Shown: in pieces, positions 34,501-44,203 of the stretch
How the letters are laid out: each line of letters starts with the position of its first letter
Position numbering within the stretch: position 1 is the stretch's first letter
DNA from: RHKX01 sp963743875
Lineage (GTDB): Bacteria; Actinomycetota; Thermoleophilia; Solirubrobacterales; 70-9
Reading direction: 5' to 3'
NCBI GenBank assembly: GCA_963743875.1
Contig: CAVURM010000001.1
Coordinates: 1,302,001-1,366,000, forward strand
DNA: 64,000 bases
The notes under the pieces: model-generated
The model's input: the letters and a program-made list of their open reading frames with translations, nothing else
The model's database searches: none
Told to the model about the DNA's origin: nothing
Position numbers and translations under genes: made by a program

Positions 34501-35619
34501 ATGAAAATCCCTCCGTCCACGTCGCAGCGGCCCCGCGTGGTCATGCTCGACTACGGTCCCGACCATCCAGGGGGGGTCACCCGGGTGGTTGAGAGCTGGC
34601 TCAACGCCGGGCTGGGCGATCGCGCTGAGCTGACCGTGATCCACGTGAGCAACTGGGACGACTCGAGGCCCCGGCAGTTCCTGCAGGCCGTCGCGGCGCT
34701 CGGGCGGCTGTTCGGAGCGCTCGCGCGCCGACCCCCGGATCTGGTGCACATGCCACTCAGCGTCGGCCTGAGCCCCTACCGCAAGCTCGCGGCGTCGCTG
34801 ATCTGCCGGGCATTTCGCGTCCCCTATCTCCTCCATGTGCATTCCGGGGACTTCGAGAGCTGGATCGAGGCATCGCGGCCGGCCGGAGCGACCATCCGGA
34901 TGCTGGTTCGCCACGCCGCTGCCACGATCGTGATCGCTGAGCGCTGGCGGAACCTCTTCGAGTCTCTCGGAGCCCCGCGGGTGCTCGTCGTGCCGAACGG
35001 GCTCGGTGAGTCGGAACGAGTCGCGCTGGAGTCGGTGCGCGACGCTCGCCGCCGGAGGCCTCGTCTCTCCCCCACCGCCCCCGCGCACCGGCCGACGTTG
35101 CTCTACTACGGCCGCTGGTCGCCGGAGAAGGGGGTCGACCGCATCGCCGATGCCCTGCGCACCCTCGACCAGGCCGGAAGGGACTACGAGTTGAGGATCT
35201 TCGGAAGCGGAGACCGAGGCTGGCTCGAGCGCTGCTTCGAGGGATTGGGCGGCCAGGTCCACATCGGCGGCTGGATCGGAATCGAGACGAAGGTCGCCGA
35301 GCTCACTCGAACCGATGCCCTGCTCGTGCCCTCGCGGGTCGAGGGGTTCGGGCAGGTCCTGCTCGATGCCCGCGCCGCAGGCGTACCGATGATCGCCTCC
35401 GACAGCGGCGCGGTCTCCGAGGTCCTTGCCGGACACGAGCCGGTACGGCTCTCCCCCGCCGGCGACGACGACGCCTTGCGGCAAGACATCGATCGGGTTC
35501 TGACCGGCGCCTGGCCGCCCGCCGGTATCGAAAGCGCCCCCCTGCCGCAGCGGTTCCGGGCCGAGGCCATCGTCGATCAACTTCTGGCCCTCTACTCCGA
35601 ACTCGCCCCCGCGCGCTGA
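34501..35619 (+). CDS. Glycosyltransferase family 4
   Basis: 372 residues. GT-B fold with an N-terminal PGGVTRVVESWL acceptor-domain loop and a C-terminal donor domain: LLYYGRWSPEKGVDRI, LRIFGSGDRGWLE, VPSRVEGFGQVLLDARAAGV. The EGFGQ motif holds the conserved EX7E glutamates. It would be a retaining, cytoplasmic transferase adding a sugar to the lipid-linked unit. It overlaps the next start by one base (TGATG), so it is coupled to the flippase gene. Confidence 0.9.
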   Translation: MKIPPSTSQRPRVVMLDYGPDHPGGVTRVVESWLNAGLGDRAELTVIHVSNWDDSRPRQFLQAVAALGRLFGALARRPPDLVHMPLSVGLSPYRKLAASLICRAFRVPYLLHVHSGDFESWIEASRPAGATIRMLVRHAAATIVIAERWRNLFESLGAPRVLVVPNGLGESERVALESVRDARRRRPRLSPTAPAHRPTLLYYGRWSPEKGVDRIADALRTLDQAGRDYELRIFGSGDRGWLERCFEGLGGQVHIGGWIGIETKVAELTRTDALLVPSRVEGFGQVLLDARAAGVPMIASDSGAVSEVLAGHEPVRLSPAGDDDALRQDIDRVLTGAWPPAGIESAPLPQRFRAEAIVDQLLALYSELAPAR

Positions 35620-37100
35620 TGCTGCGACGGATCCTCGTGGTCGGTGGTTCCGGCGCGGTCGGCGCGTTGACCCTCGCGCTCGTTCAGATTCGGGTCGGTG
35701 CCCTGTTCGGGGCCGGCGGCGAGCTCGACGCCTACTTCGTCGGCGCGGCGCTGCCATCGATCCTGCTCGCGGTCAGCTCCGGCACGATCGCCTACCTGAT
35801 CGTGCCGCGGCTGCCCCTCGACGACGCGGCCGAGGCCAGCCGCATCACCGGCCGGTTGGCCGGCACCGCCGTCCTCGCCGGCAGCGCCCTCACCCTCCTG
35901 GTGGTGGTGGCGGCTCCACTGATCGTCGAGCTGATCGCACCGGGCTTCGACGACCGGACGGCGGAGGACGCCGTCTCGGTCCTCCGCCTCTATTCGCTGA
36001 CGATCCCACCGACCGTCGCCGCCTTCGTGATCTCGGCGCTCGGCCACAATCTCAACCGCGGCTACGCCGTGGGCGCCTCGACCGCCATCTACGGGCTGGT
36101 CTGGACGGGCCTGCTCTTCATCGAGCCCTTCACCAACAGCGCCCTCGACGTCGTCCTCGCCGGCCTGATCGCCACGGGCGTGCAGCTGCTCAGCGCCGAT
36201 CTGTTGGCGGCACCGCGCGGGCTGCGCCCACACGTGACGTTCCGCGGAATCGAGTGGCCCGCTCGCGGGGCGCTCGTCTCGGCGACCACCGTGCTCGGGG
36301 CGATCGTGCTGGGGCGCCTCGTCCTCCTCTTCGACCCCCTGTTCGGCTCGTTACTGAAGGACGGCGCCGTCTCACAGCTCACCTACGCGACTCGCGTGCT
36401 CACGCTCGCGGTCTTCGCGGCCGGCCAGGGCGCGGCCTTCTCGCTGCTGGTCGTATCCCGTCGCGAGCACGCCGAGGGCTCCGCCGACGTCAGAATCGGC
36501 GTCGTCACGTCACTGCTACTGGCCCTCGCCGCCGCCTCGCTGTTCGCCGTGGCCGGTCCGGCCCTCGCCGAGCTGCTCCTCGCTCATGGAGAGTTCAGCT
36601 CGGCCGATGCCCGCGAGGTCGGTGAGCTGCTTCGCCTTTACGGGCCCGCGGTGGTCGTGATGACGGCGATCTGGGGATTCGAAGCGATGCTCTACGCGAC
36701 CTTCCGCGGCAGCGTCGTGCTGCGAGCTGCAGCGATCGGCCTCGTCGTCAACGCACTCGCCTCAGCCCTACTGGTGGCCGTGATCGGAATCGAGGGCCGA
36801 CCGCTTGGTGTCCTCGTCGGGTACACGGCGCAGCTCGCCTACCTGGTCCCGTTGCTCAGAACCGAAACCCGTCTCGCCATGCTGCGCTCTCCTCGTACCT
36901 ACGCGCTGCTGTTCGGTGCCCTGATCCTGCAGAGCGCTGCCGCCGCGCTCGTCTACCTCGCCACGGACACGCTCGCCGGGTCGGGTGCAGCCGCCGTCGC
37001 AGCCATGCTCGCAGCCGGTGCCGTCACCCTCCCGCTGGTGGTCGTCTACGAGCGCCGGGCGCTCGCCGGCCCGCCGCCCCCAGCCGCACCGGGGTCGTAG
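35619..37100 (+). CDS. MVF/MOP superfamily lipid-linked oligosaccharide flippase (MurJ/Wzx-like)
   Basis: 493 residues with about 13-14 hydrophobic helices. The opening (VGALTLALVQIRVGALFGAG followed by ELDAYFVG) is the MurJ/MVF pattern. These proteins move undecaprenyl-linked intermediates across the membrane. In a locus with a Wzy-like neighbour and glycosyltransferases, export of polysaccharide repeat units is more likely than lipid II export, though I cannot exclude the latter. Coupled to the preceding glycosyltransferase. Confidence 0.85.
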   Translation: MLRRILVVGGSGAVGALTLALVQIRVGALFGAGGELDAYFVGAALPSILLAVSSGTIAYLIVPRLPLDDAAEASRITGRLAGTAVLAGSALTLLVVVAAPLIVELIAPGFDDRTAEDAVSVLRLYSLTIPPTVAAFVISALGHNLNRGYAVGASTAIYGLVWTGLLFIEPFTNSALDVVLAGLIATGVQLLSADLLAAPRGLRPHVTFRGIEWPARGALVSATTVLGAIVLGRLVLLFDPLFGSLLKDGAVSQLTYATRVLTLAVFAAGQGAAFSLLVVSRREHAEGSADVRIGVVTSLLLALAAASLFAVAGPALAELLLAHGEFSSADAREVGELLRLYGPAVVVMTAIWGFEAMLYATFRGSVVLRAAAIGLVVNALASALLVAVIGIEGRPLGVLVGYTAQLAYLVPLLRTETRLAMLRSPRTYALLFGALILQSAAAALVYLATDTLAGSGAAAVAAMLAAGAVTLPLVVVYERRALAGPPPPAAPGS

Positions 37101-37130
37101 GCTCGTCGGTCCCCGCGTAGCATCACCGCG

Positions 37131-38537
37131 ATGGCGGGCACGAGCTTGGCACTGCGACCGTTGACGGTGGAGGCCCTCACCGTCGCCGCCCTGGCGGTTC
37201 TCGTGGCCGGCGCTGCGGCTCTGGTCGTGCTCGGGTCTCCGCTGATCGTGCTCGCCGGTCTGTTCGCGTTGTTCGCGCTGCTCGCCGTCTGCTGGCGTTT
37301 CGGACGCGAGGCGCCGCTGCTCGCGGTGATCGCGCTCACACCCTTGATCCCGATCGCCGAGGGTGGCTCCTTCAGCTCGCTCGGCGCCTATGGGAGCGAC
37401 GCGCGGGCGCTGTTGATCGCGATCGGGACATCCCTCTATCTGCTCGCCTACGTGCGCGGCACGCCGGCGTTACCCCACACCCTGCGGGGTCCCGTCGTCG
37501 CGCTGCTGGCCCTCGCCGCCATTGGGCTGCCGGTCGGAATTCTCAACTCCGAGAACTCCCCCGAGCTGATCGCCGAGCTCAGCAAGGGGATCGGTCAGCC
37601 CCTGTTCTTCGCCGCCTTCGTGATCGCCGTCTCGGCGGCCCTGCGCGATCGGTCCGGTGCCAGGGAGCGAATTCTCGCCGCCTTCGCACTCGCGATCCTC
37701 GCTCAGGCGCTGATCGTGGTCGCCGAGTTCGCCACCGGCGCCGCCTTCGACGCCGAGCGCGGCATCCTCCGCGCCCAGGGGACGGTCGGCGCCAACTTCC
37801 TCGGCGCGATGGCGATGCTCGGAGTCTTCACCGGGCTGTCGCTGCGCTCCGGCTCGCTCAATCCCCTGCTGGTGCGGCTCGGCACCCTGACGGTGCTCGC
37901 GAGCGGCGGCATTCTGGCCCTGGCGCTGACCCGCGGGGCCCTGGTCGGGGTCGTGATCGGGGTCGGCTACGTGGTCCTGACCGGCCTCGACACGCGCGGT
38001 CGCCGAATCGCGATCCGGGCCGCGCTGGCGACCCTGGCGGTGATCGTCCTGGTGCCGCCCATCTCCGCCCTCTGGACCTCGCGGCTGGACGAGCAGGGCC
38101 TCGCGGGCTTCAGTCGACAGGCGACCTGGGCCTCGGGGGTGAGGATGGGGCTCGACGATCCGCTCACCGGGCTGGGCACGCTAGGGGTCACCGAGGGGGT
38201 CGCCGAGAACCGCTTCTACAGCCACACCCCGCTCGGCTACACCAACGTGGTCCCCCACAACATCTGGGTGCTCAGCTTCGCCGAGGGGGGTCTGGCCGCC
38301 CTGGCCGCAACGTTCGCCTTCAGCCTGCTCGCGCTTCTCGCCGTGCTCAATCGCCCGCGCCGCGGCAGCCCCGCCGACCGCTTCCTCGTCGCCGGCCTGC
38401 TTGCGTTTGCCGTCGTCGCCATGATCAACAACCTCTTCACCCACCCCGAGGTGATGATCCCGACGCTGGCACTGCTGGCGATCGTCAGCGGGCCGGTCGC
38501 CGCAGCCCGCGAGGACGAGCGCGTCGGCGCCCCCTAA
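37131..38537 (+). CDS. O-antigen ligase/polymerase family protein (Wzy-like)
   Basis: 468 residues, ~11 membrane helices, with a periplasm-type loop near residues 320-370 containing RQATWASGVRMGLDDPLTGL and THPLGY-like YSHTPLGYTNVVPHNIWVL. The H in PHNI occupies the conserved Wzy_C position. It would polymerise flipped repeat units. It is 30 nt downstream of the flippase. Its last 4 nt overlap the end of the convergent glycosyltransferase. Confidence 0.85.
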   Translation: MAGTSLALRPLTVEALTVAALAVLVAGAAALVVLGSPLIVLAGLFALFALLAVCWRFGREAPLLAVIALTPLIPIAEGGSFSSLGAYGSDARALLIAIGTSLYLLAYVRGTPALPHTLRGPVVALLALAAIGLPVGILNSENSPELIAELSKGIGQPLFFAAFVIAVSAALRDRSGARERILAAFALAILAQALIVVAEFATGAAFDAERGILRAQGTVGANFLGAMAMLGVFTGLSLRSGSLNPLLVRLGTLTVLASGGILALALTRGALVGVVIGVGYVVLTGLDTRGRRIAIRAALATLAVIVLVPPISALWTSRLDEQGLAGFSRQATWASGVRMGLDDPLTGLGTLGVTEGVAENRFYSHTPLGYTNVVPHNIWVLSFAEGGLAALAATFAFSLLALLAVLNRPRRGSPADRFLVAGLLAFAVVAMINNLFTHPEVMIPTLALLAIVSGPVAAAREDERVGAP

Positions 38538-39889
38538 CCCGTCCGGGTCTCGAACGCGAGGTCGAGAGCCTTCGCCGCCTCGCTGATCACCGACCTCGAG
38601 TCGAGTCCCACAGCGGCCGACTCCGGCGGGGTCAGGGCCTCGTGCTCGCGCTCGAGTCTGAGGATCGCCTCCACGATCGCCTCCGGGTCGTCGCTCTGCG
38701 CGACCAGTCCGAGCCCGCGGCCCTCCACGAGACGCGCCGCGTCGCCACCGGGGGGCACGATCGCGAGGGTGGGCCTGCCGGCGCCGGCGTAGGTGAAGAC
38801 CTTGGCCGACTCGTACCAGCGCAGCTCCGGATGGGTGTCGCCGATCAGCAGTACGGCCACGTGGGAGCGGCGGATCTCGGCGCTGATCTCCTTGTGCGGT
38901 CGAAAGCCGTGCACGGTGATCAGCGAACCCAGCGGCGGCCGGGCCGCCGCCGCCGCATAGCCGGGCTCGACGCCCCCGTAGATGTCGAGGTGGATCCGCT
39001 CGGCCAGCTTCGGATCCCGCCGGAGCATCGACTCCAGCGCTGCGAAGAGGGCGGACGGGTCGTACTGGGCTCCCCGCAGCGAACCGGTGTAGATGAAGCG
39101 GACGGGGGGAGCGGAAGCCGGCTGGATTCCCGCCAGCTCGGGGTCGGGCTCATAACCCCACCGGACGATCCTCAGCTTCCGATCCAAACCCGACCCGGGA
39201 TGGCGGGCGACCAGATCGGCGCCGAAGCCCTCGGTACCCGCCATCACCGAATCGGCGCGCTCCACGCTCAACCGCTCCAGCCGCTCGTGCAGCCGGCGCT
39301 GGCGGGCGCTGTACCAGGTTCGGTGGGTCATCGAGACCCATGGGTCGTCGACCATCACGCTCAGGGGCTTGCCCGCGAGCCGGGCGAGTGCCAGGCCGAC
39401 GAGGTGATTGGTGAAGGGCGGCCCGGCCGCGAGGATCACGTCGGCCCTCCGCGCCGGCCCGAGCCCGGCCCGGACCGCAAACGGCGTCCAGCCGACCAGT
39501 CGATCCGGGGTCGTCGCCAGCGCCGCCACACGGGTCGGCAGCGAAAAGCCCCCGGAGCCGGATGATGCGCCGGTGCCGGCCACAGGGCTTGAGACGCTTC
39601 CGGCACTCCCCCGCTCCCCTCTCCTGAACCGGTCGACGGCACGGTCCAGCGACAGCGTCGAGGTCTCGATCGCGCCGTCACGGATGCCCGGATAGGACGT
39701 CTGATCGGAGTACCCGGAGTCCACGGGGTAGGCGGCGGCCTTCACCGTGAGCAGTTGCGGAATCCAACCGCAGGCGGGTAGGTGGGTGAGGAACTGGGCC
39801 GCCCGGAAGCCCTGGGGGCCGCCGTAGGGCGGGGAGAAGTACGAGATGAACAGTACCCGCCTCGGCCCGCTGCGATCCGGTGCACTCAT
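38534..39889 (-). CDS. Glycosyltransferase family 4-like
   Basis: 451 residues from ATG 39889. SYFSPPYGGPQGFRAAQFL starts the acceptor domain. The donor domain has FIYTGSLRGAQYDPSALF, VHGFRPHKEIS and ESAKVFTYAGAGRPTLAI. Typical of GT4 enzymes whose donor domain begins with YTG. Acceptor and sugar unknown. Its start overlaps the end of the Wzz-like gene (ATGA), indicating coupling. Convergent with the Wzy-like gene. Confidence 0.88.
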   Translation of the reverse strand: MSAPDRSGPRRVLFISYFSPPYGGPQGFRAAQFLTHLPACGWIPQLLTVKAAAYPVDSGYSDQTSYPGIRDGAIETSTLSLDRAVDRFRRGERGSAGSVSSPVAGTGASSGSGGFSLPTRVAALATTPDRLVGWTPFAVRAGLGPARRADVILAAGPPFTNHLVGLALARLAGKPLSVMVDDPWVSMTHRTWYSARQRRLHERLERLSVERADSVMAGTEGFGADLVARHPGSGLDRKLRIVRWGYEPDPELAGIQPASAPPVRFIYTGSLRGAQYDPSALFAALESMLRRDPKLAERIHLDIYGGVEPGYAAAAARPPLGSLITVHGFRPHKEISAEIRRSHVAVLLIGDTHPELRWYESAKVFTYAGAGRPTLAIVPPGGDAARLVEGRGLGLVAQSDDPEAIVEAILRLEREHEALTPPESAAVGLDSRSVISEAAKALDLAFETRTG

Positions 39890-41300
39890 CTCCGGTACGG
39901 GTTTACGCCCCTCGGCCTGATTTCCCGGCCAGGACCAGTCCGAACGGCTCGACGCCGTGCGCATCGAGGCTGCTCGCGCAGCGCGATCGCGTCCGCCGGC
40001 CCGGCAAGGCCGAGGTCGGTGACGATCAGGATTCCGTCGACCAGGGTCAGGAGCGGAATCGCATCGGGTGCCGCCAACGGCGATCGGGCCGCCACGACGA
40101 TCAGTGCGTACTGCGGAGCGAGCTCATCGAACAACGACCGGGTCCGTTCACCCGAGAGCAACGCGGCGGCATCGCTGGAAGCGCCGGCGGCGATTCTGGC
40201 GCCTCCGGCATCGTCGCGTTCGGTCACCTCCGCGAGGCCGCCCGTTCCCGAGAGCAATCCCGCAAGGCCATCACTCGCCGAATCGTCCCCCCCGGTCATC
40301 TGCGTCTCGACCAGGATCGCGTCCTGCTCGGCGGTCGAACTCACCCGGGCGAGGCCGGCGGCGATCTCCGTCGCCCGCCGCTCGTCACCGGCAGTGAGAC
40401 CGATCACGAGCAGGCGTCCTGGAGCCGCGCCCGAAGCGGGGAACCGAAGCCGCGTTCGCAGCGCCCGCAGCGCCGCCTCGCGGTCCGTGCCGGCCGCGGC
40501 GACCTCGGCCAACACGGGGACGCCGAGCTCGCTCTCGGCCTCCCGAGCCGAGCGAAAGCGTGGCCGGGCCCGGTCGAGCAGCAGCGCCGCGCCGATTCCG
40601 ATCAGCAGGCCGGCGAGGCCCCCGGCCACGGTGTTCAGCTTCGTGCGCGGGGCCGAGGCGGAGCTCGGCGGCAGGGCCGGCTCGACCTGCTCGACGTTGC
40701 CCGTCTGGAGCGTCTCGAAAGACCTCGAGCTCACGCAGCTGCTTCTCCCAAGGTCGCGAGCTCTTCAGGGCCGGCGCCTTCCTCGACCGCACGCCGGTAC
40801 TCGGCCAGCAGTTCCCGGCCAGCCGCTCGCGCCACCACCCGGTCATCCTCACGCCGCAGATCGATGAACGCCGCCGCGAACGCGTTCGCCAGTTCGGCGG
40901 CCTGCTCGGGGCTCGGCCCGTCCGCCTCGATCGTCAACAGGCCGGCCTCGATGTCGGCCGTCACGCTGATCTGGTCGGCGATTGCGTCGGCGTCGACGTC
41001 GTCGAGCGCAGCCGCCGTCGCCTCGTAAACCTCATCGAGATCGGCAAGGCCCGCCGTCGTCGCCGGCCCAAACGACTGGTTGCCCTCGAGCCTCAGAACC
41101 GAGCGCTGAGAGATCCGATCGTAGATTCCCTGGTCGCGGGGCAACAGCGTGGTCTCGGCGGTGTAGACGTCGTCTGATGCGAGTGACACGACAAGTGCGA
41201 GCAGGGCTCCGAGCGCCGCGCAAGCGACGATCATGGGGAGCCGGCGAGTGATGATCGCCACGGCGGCCCCCAGGTCATATGTGCGTGATTGGTCCTCCAC
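39886..41300 (-). CDS. Wzz-like chain-length protein with degenerate kinase domain (several indels)
   Basis: Starts at GTG 41300. The N-terminal Wzz part has a membrane helix at about residues 23-41 and a coiled region. The frame breaks near 40748 and again near 40722; between them the expected EKQLRELEVFETLQTGN is read, then the second membrane helix (TVAGGLAGLLIGIGAALLL). Both breaks look like single extra bases. Two more offsets near 39965 and 39910 cancel out. The C-terminal part resembles a bacterial tyrosine kinase, but GLTAGDERRATEIAAGL replaces the Walker A GKT/S motif, so it probably cannot bind ATP. It would set polymer length as a partner protein. Confidence 0.8.
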
Positions 41301-41366
41301 GTTGGGAGTTCGCGGCTGTTCGCTCGGCGAGGGATCGCCACCATAGCCGCTACGTTTTGGGTCGGC

Positions 41367-42308
41367 ATGGAGGCAGAGCGCTCAAGGGGGGCCCTCGGGC
41401 ACGGCGAGGAGCAGGCGCTCCGGATCGTGGCCTCGCTACTCGGCGCGCTGCCCGTCGGCTCCGGGCAGCATCGAGTGGTGCGGCCGATCTTCGCCCGCCG
41501 GCTGCGCGGGCTGCCGCCGAGTCCACGCCGCATCGAGCTCCGGGGGGGCGGGCGCTTCGACCTCGACCTCTCCGATTACACCCAGGCTCAGGCGTTCCTC
41601 ACCCGTCGCTACGACCCGGCGCTGCTTCGCTTTGCGTTGAGCCGCCTCGGAGATGACACGACCTTCGTCGACGTCGGCGCCCACATCGGGCTGACCACGG
41701 TCCCGGTGGCCCTGGCGCGATCCCGAACGCGAGTCCTCGCGCTCGAGCCGCACCCGCAGAACTGTCGCCGGCTCCGCGACCATGTGGCGCTGAACGGCTG
41801 TCGCAACGTCGATGTCGAGCAGATGGCCGCGGGCGCGGAGCCTGGTGTGGTAATCCTCAGCTCCGAGGGCGAGGGCAGCGACTACCACCGGGTGATCGGG
41901 CCCGCTGATCGCGGCCACAGCTCCACGCCCGTCGGCGGCACCGTGGAGGTCGAGATGATCTCGATCGATGAGCTCGCCAGCGAGCGGGGAATCGAGCGGA
42001 TCGACCTCCTGAAGCTCGACGTCGAAGGTCATGAGGCCCGGGTTCTCGATGGCGCCGAGCGGATGCTGTCGGAGAGGCGGATAGGGGCGGCCGTCTGCGA
42101 GCTCAACGACGAGCTGCTCGCGACCGGCGGGTCGAGCTCGGGCGACCTCGAAGGACGCCTTCGGCGCCACGGTCTCGAGCGGGTCGCAATTCCCGGCGTC
42201 GGCCTTCACAGGATCCACCAACCATCCGTCGCCTACGAGAACTTCGCCTTCGTTCCGCCCGGGGAACCAGTGTTGAGGCGCAGCAAGTATCGGACGGCCG
42301 CTCGATAA
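41367..42308 (+). CDS. FkbM family methyltransferase
   Basis: 313 residues from ATG 41367. The SAM-binding motif is FVDVGAHIGLTTVPVAL, followed by VLALEPHPQNCRRLRDHV and LLKLDVEGHEARVL, all typical of FkbM-type O-methyltransferases. It would methylate a sugar hydroxyl of the polysaccharide. It is divergent from the Wzz-like gene, 66 bp apart. The last gene of the first polysaccharide block on the right. Confidence 0.88.
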   Translation: MEAERSRGALGHGEEQALRIVASLLGALPVGSGQHRVVRPIFARRLRGLPPSPRRIELRGGGRFDLDLSDYTQAQAFLTRRYDPALLRFALSRLGDDTTFVDVGAHIGLTTVPVALARSRTRVLALEPHPQNCRRLRDHVALNGCRNVDVEQMAAGAEPGVVILSSEGEGSDYHRVIGPADRGHSSTPVGGTVEVEMISIDELASERGIERIDLLKLDVEGHEARVLDGAERMLSERRIGAAVCELNDELLATGGSSSGDLEGRLRRHGLERVAIPGVGLHRIHQPSVAYENFAFVPPGEPVLRRSKYRTAAR

Positions 42309-42657
42309 CGCGAGATGCCCTCGCGGTCGGGCGGGCCGGTATCTGATCACTGCGACCGACCGTGCCTAACGATCGAACGGATCATTTCCACAGCGACGTC
42401 GTGATGACGGCGACACCCACGTTCGCGGAGCCCGACGATCAGCAGATAGTGATGGAACCCGTCGCAACATGCGGAATCCGGCGTCGGGAGCGCTATGCAA
42501 CAATTGCCACGCACGAGTGTTCGCGCCGGTACGCCGGTGATCCAGGGTTGGGTTTGCAGCCGATGAGCGGGTCCTAATCCACGGGGGAAAGGAAGAAGGC
42601 CTAGGTGATGCTCAGACACCAACCACCATCGCATGGCCTGGTTCGGGGCCTGGCTCG
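42309..42657. other. Intergenic region before the response regulator
   Basis: About 350 nt, somewhat less GC-rich than the genes around it. No convincing gene. A purine-rich GGGGGAAAGGAAGAAGG lies near 42581, about 60 nt before the regulator ATG. No known riboswitch recognised. It probably contains the regulator's promoter. Confidence 0.5.
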
Positions 42658-43347
42658 ATGAACGGCTGGCGAGAGGGAGCCGGCATTGCGGGCAAGCGGG
42701 GCAGGGTGGTGCTGGTCGACCCCGACTCGGCGGCCCGGCGGTCGATGCGCGACGAGCTGCAGGCGACGCCGGAACTGGTCGTTACCGCTGCCGTCGACAG
42801 CGGCAACGACGCGCTCGAGCTGATCACCCACTATCGCCCAGACGTCGCCGTGCTCGAGCTGGAGGTCCCGCCGCTCGACGGGATCGAGCTGACGCGCCGG
42901 ATCTCCGATCATCACCCTGGGGTGCGGGTGCTGATCCATTCTGAGTGCGCAGATACCGAACGTCAGCTGGAGGCGTTCCAGGCGGGGGCTGCGGGGTTCC
43001 TGGCAAAGGGGGCGTCAACCGAAGTCCTGGTCGGCGCGGTGCGCTCCTTGCTCCGCGGCGCGGCCGTCGTCCCGCGCCATCTGGAAACGATTATGCTCGA
43101 ACGGCTGCGCTCGCTGCCCGAGGCGGGCAACGGGATGCGCCCGATCAAGAGCTCGCTCACACCGCGCGAGTGGGAGGTGGCCGACCTGATGGCACAAGGG
43201 TTCGACACCATGCAGATCGCTGGCAAGCTCGTGCTCTCAGTGGGGACCGTCTACACCCACATCAAGCATATTCTGCGCAAGCTCGACGTCCATTCTCGTG
43301 AGGAAGCGATCGCCGCTTTCAACCGGATGCGGACGCCCGGCAACTGA
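42658..43347 (+). CDS. NarL/LuxR-type response regulator with Glu at the phosphosite
   Basis: 229 residues. The receiver domain (about 16-130) keeps the acidic pair (VLVDPD, D21 and D23), S95 and K117, but the phosphoacceptor is replaced: RPDVAVLELEVPPLDG has Glu67 where Asp belongs. Glutamate often mimics the phosphorylated state, so the protein may be always active. The LuxR helix-turn-helix follows (LTPREWEVADLMAQG, VGTVYTHIKHILRKLDV). No histidine kinase is nearby. It probably controls the flanking polysaccharide genes; this is inferred from position. Confidence 0.9.
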   Translation: MNGWREGAGIAGKRGRVVLVDPDSAARRSMRDELQATPELVVTAAVDSGNDALELITHYRPDVAVLELEVPPLDGIELTRRISDHHPGVRVLIHSECADTERQLEAFQAGAAGFLAKGASTEVLVGAVRSLLRGAAVVPRHLETIMLERLRSLPEAGNGMRPIKSSLTPREWEVADLMAQGFDTMQIAGKLVLSVGTVYTHIKHILRKLDVHSREEAIAAFNRMRTPGN

Positions 43348-43378
43348 TCAGGGGCCCATCGACGCCAGCACGTGACGC

Positions 43379-44074
43379 TCAGATCGCGCCGGTGAAACGC
43401 AACTCGGCGTGGGTCGGGATCCCAAGTCGGGGACCGTGCTCGCGATCGCGTATCAAGGTCGTGGCCTCGTGCCGCGAGGACACGTTCAGCTTCCTGAACG
43501 CAGCGGAGAGATGACTCTTGACCGTGCTCTCGGCGAGAAACAGCCTGGCCGCGATCTGGGCGTTGGTCTGCTCCATCGCGACGAGGGCGAGGATCTGCTT
43601 CTCGCGCGTCGTCAGCACCTGCACGCCGAGCTCAGAGCGATGCCTGCTCGGGACGCAGCTCTGCCCGCTCATGACGGCGGCGATAACCGAGGCCAGGGCC
43701 ACGTCGAGCTGGCTGGCGACCACCACCCCGTCGATCCTGGAGGCGAGCGCTCGGCGCACGTCGCCTGCACCCGCGCGGTTGCAGACCACCACGACCGGGA
43801 CCGCGCCGAACTCGGCCCGGACGAGAGCGGCCGACTTGGCCACGGTCACGTCCGGCCAGCGAGCCGCGAGGATCACGCAGGCCGGCGGGGGGCCATCCCC
43901 GCGACTCGCGATCAGGTCCTCGACGGAACTCACGCCGGCCACGACCGGCTGGCTGCTTCCTTCGCTCGCGGCGATCACATCCGCACGCATCGTCGGACCG
44001 CTTACGCAGACGGCGATCCCGGCCGGCCGGCCGGCCGCGGCCACCGGCATCTCCGCATCGCTCACTGGGCCCAC
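43379..44074 (-). CDS. LuxR-type regulator with degenerate receiver domain
   Basis: 231 residues from GTG 44074. The N-terminal ~130 residues have receiver-like hydrophobic strands (GIAVCVSG, ACVILAARWPD, VPVVVVCNRAG) but lack the acidic pair, the phosphoacceptor aspartate and the lysine, so it is a pseudo-receiver. The C-terminal helix-turn-helix is well preserved (LTTREKQILALVAMEQTNAQ, LAESTVKSHLSAAFRKLNV). It would bind DNA as a dimer in response to something other than phosphorylation. Convergent with the preceding regulator and divergent from the nucleotidyltransferase-like gene. Confidence 0.88.
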   Translation of the reverse strand: MGPVSDAEMPVAAAGRPAGIAVCVSGPTMRADVIAASEGSSQPVVAGVSSVEDLIASRGDGPPPACVILAARWPDVTVAKSAALVRAEFGAVPVVVVCNRAGAGDVRRALASRIDGVVVASQLDVALASVIAAVMSGQSCVPSRHRSELGVQVLTTREKQILALVAMEQTNAQIAARLFLAESTVKSHLSAAFRKLNVSSRHEATTLIRDREHGPRLGIPTHAELRFTGAI

Positions 44075-44203
44075 TCCGAATCAACGCCTCGATGCCGTTC
44101 GCGCTTCCGTAACCTGAGCAAGGAGCGGATAGAAACCTGCGCCCAGTACGAATCTCAATCTGTCCCCGCACTCCGCTGAGGTCCGGTTGAGCGTTCTTCG
44201 GTC
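44075..44203. promoter_or_regulatory. Divergent control region
   Basis: 129 bp between the GTG starts of the pseudo-receiver regulator and the nucleotidyltransferase-like gene. It must hold both promoters. No strong boxes seen. Autoregulation by the LuxR-type protein is plausible. Confidence 0.3.

Noticed and set aside
42362..42577. Short plus-strand frame of 71 codons between the FkbM gene and the response regulator
   Set aside because: No domain, poor start context, and codon use unlike neighbours. Treated as intergenic.
42309..42657. Riboswitch (cyclic di-GMP or similar) before the response regulator
   Set aside because: No conserved core of any riboswitch I know could be matched.
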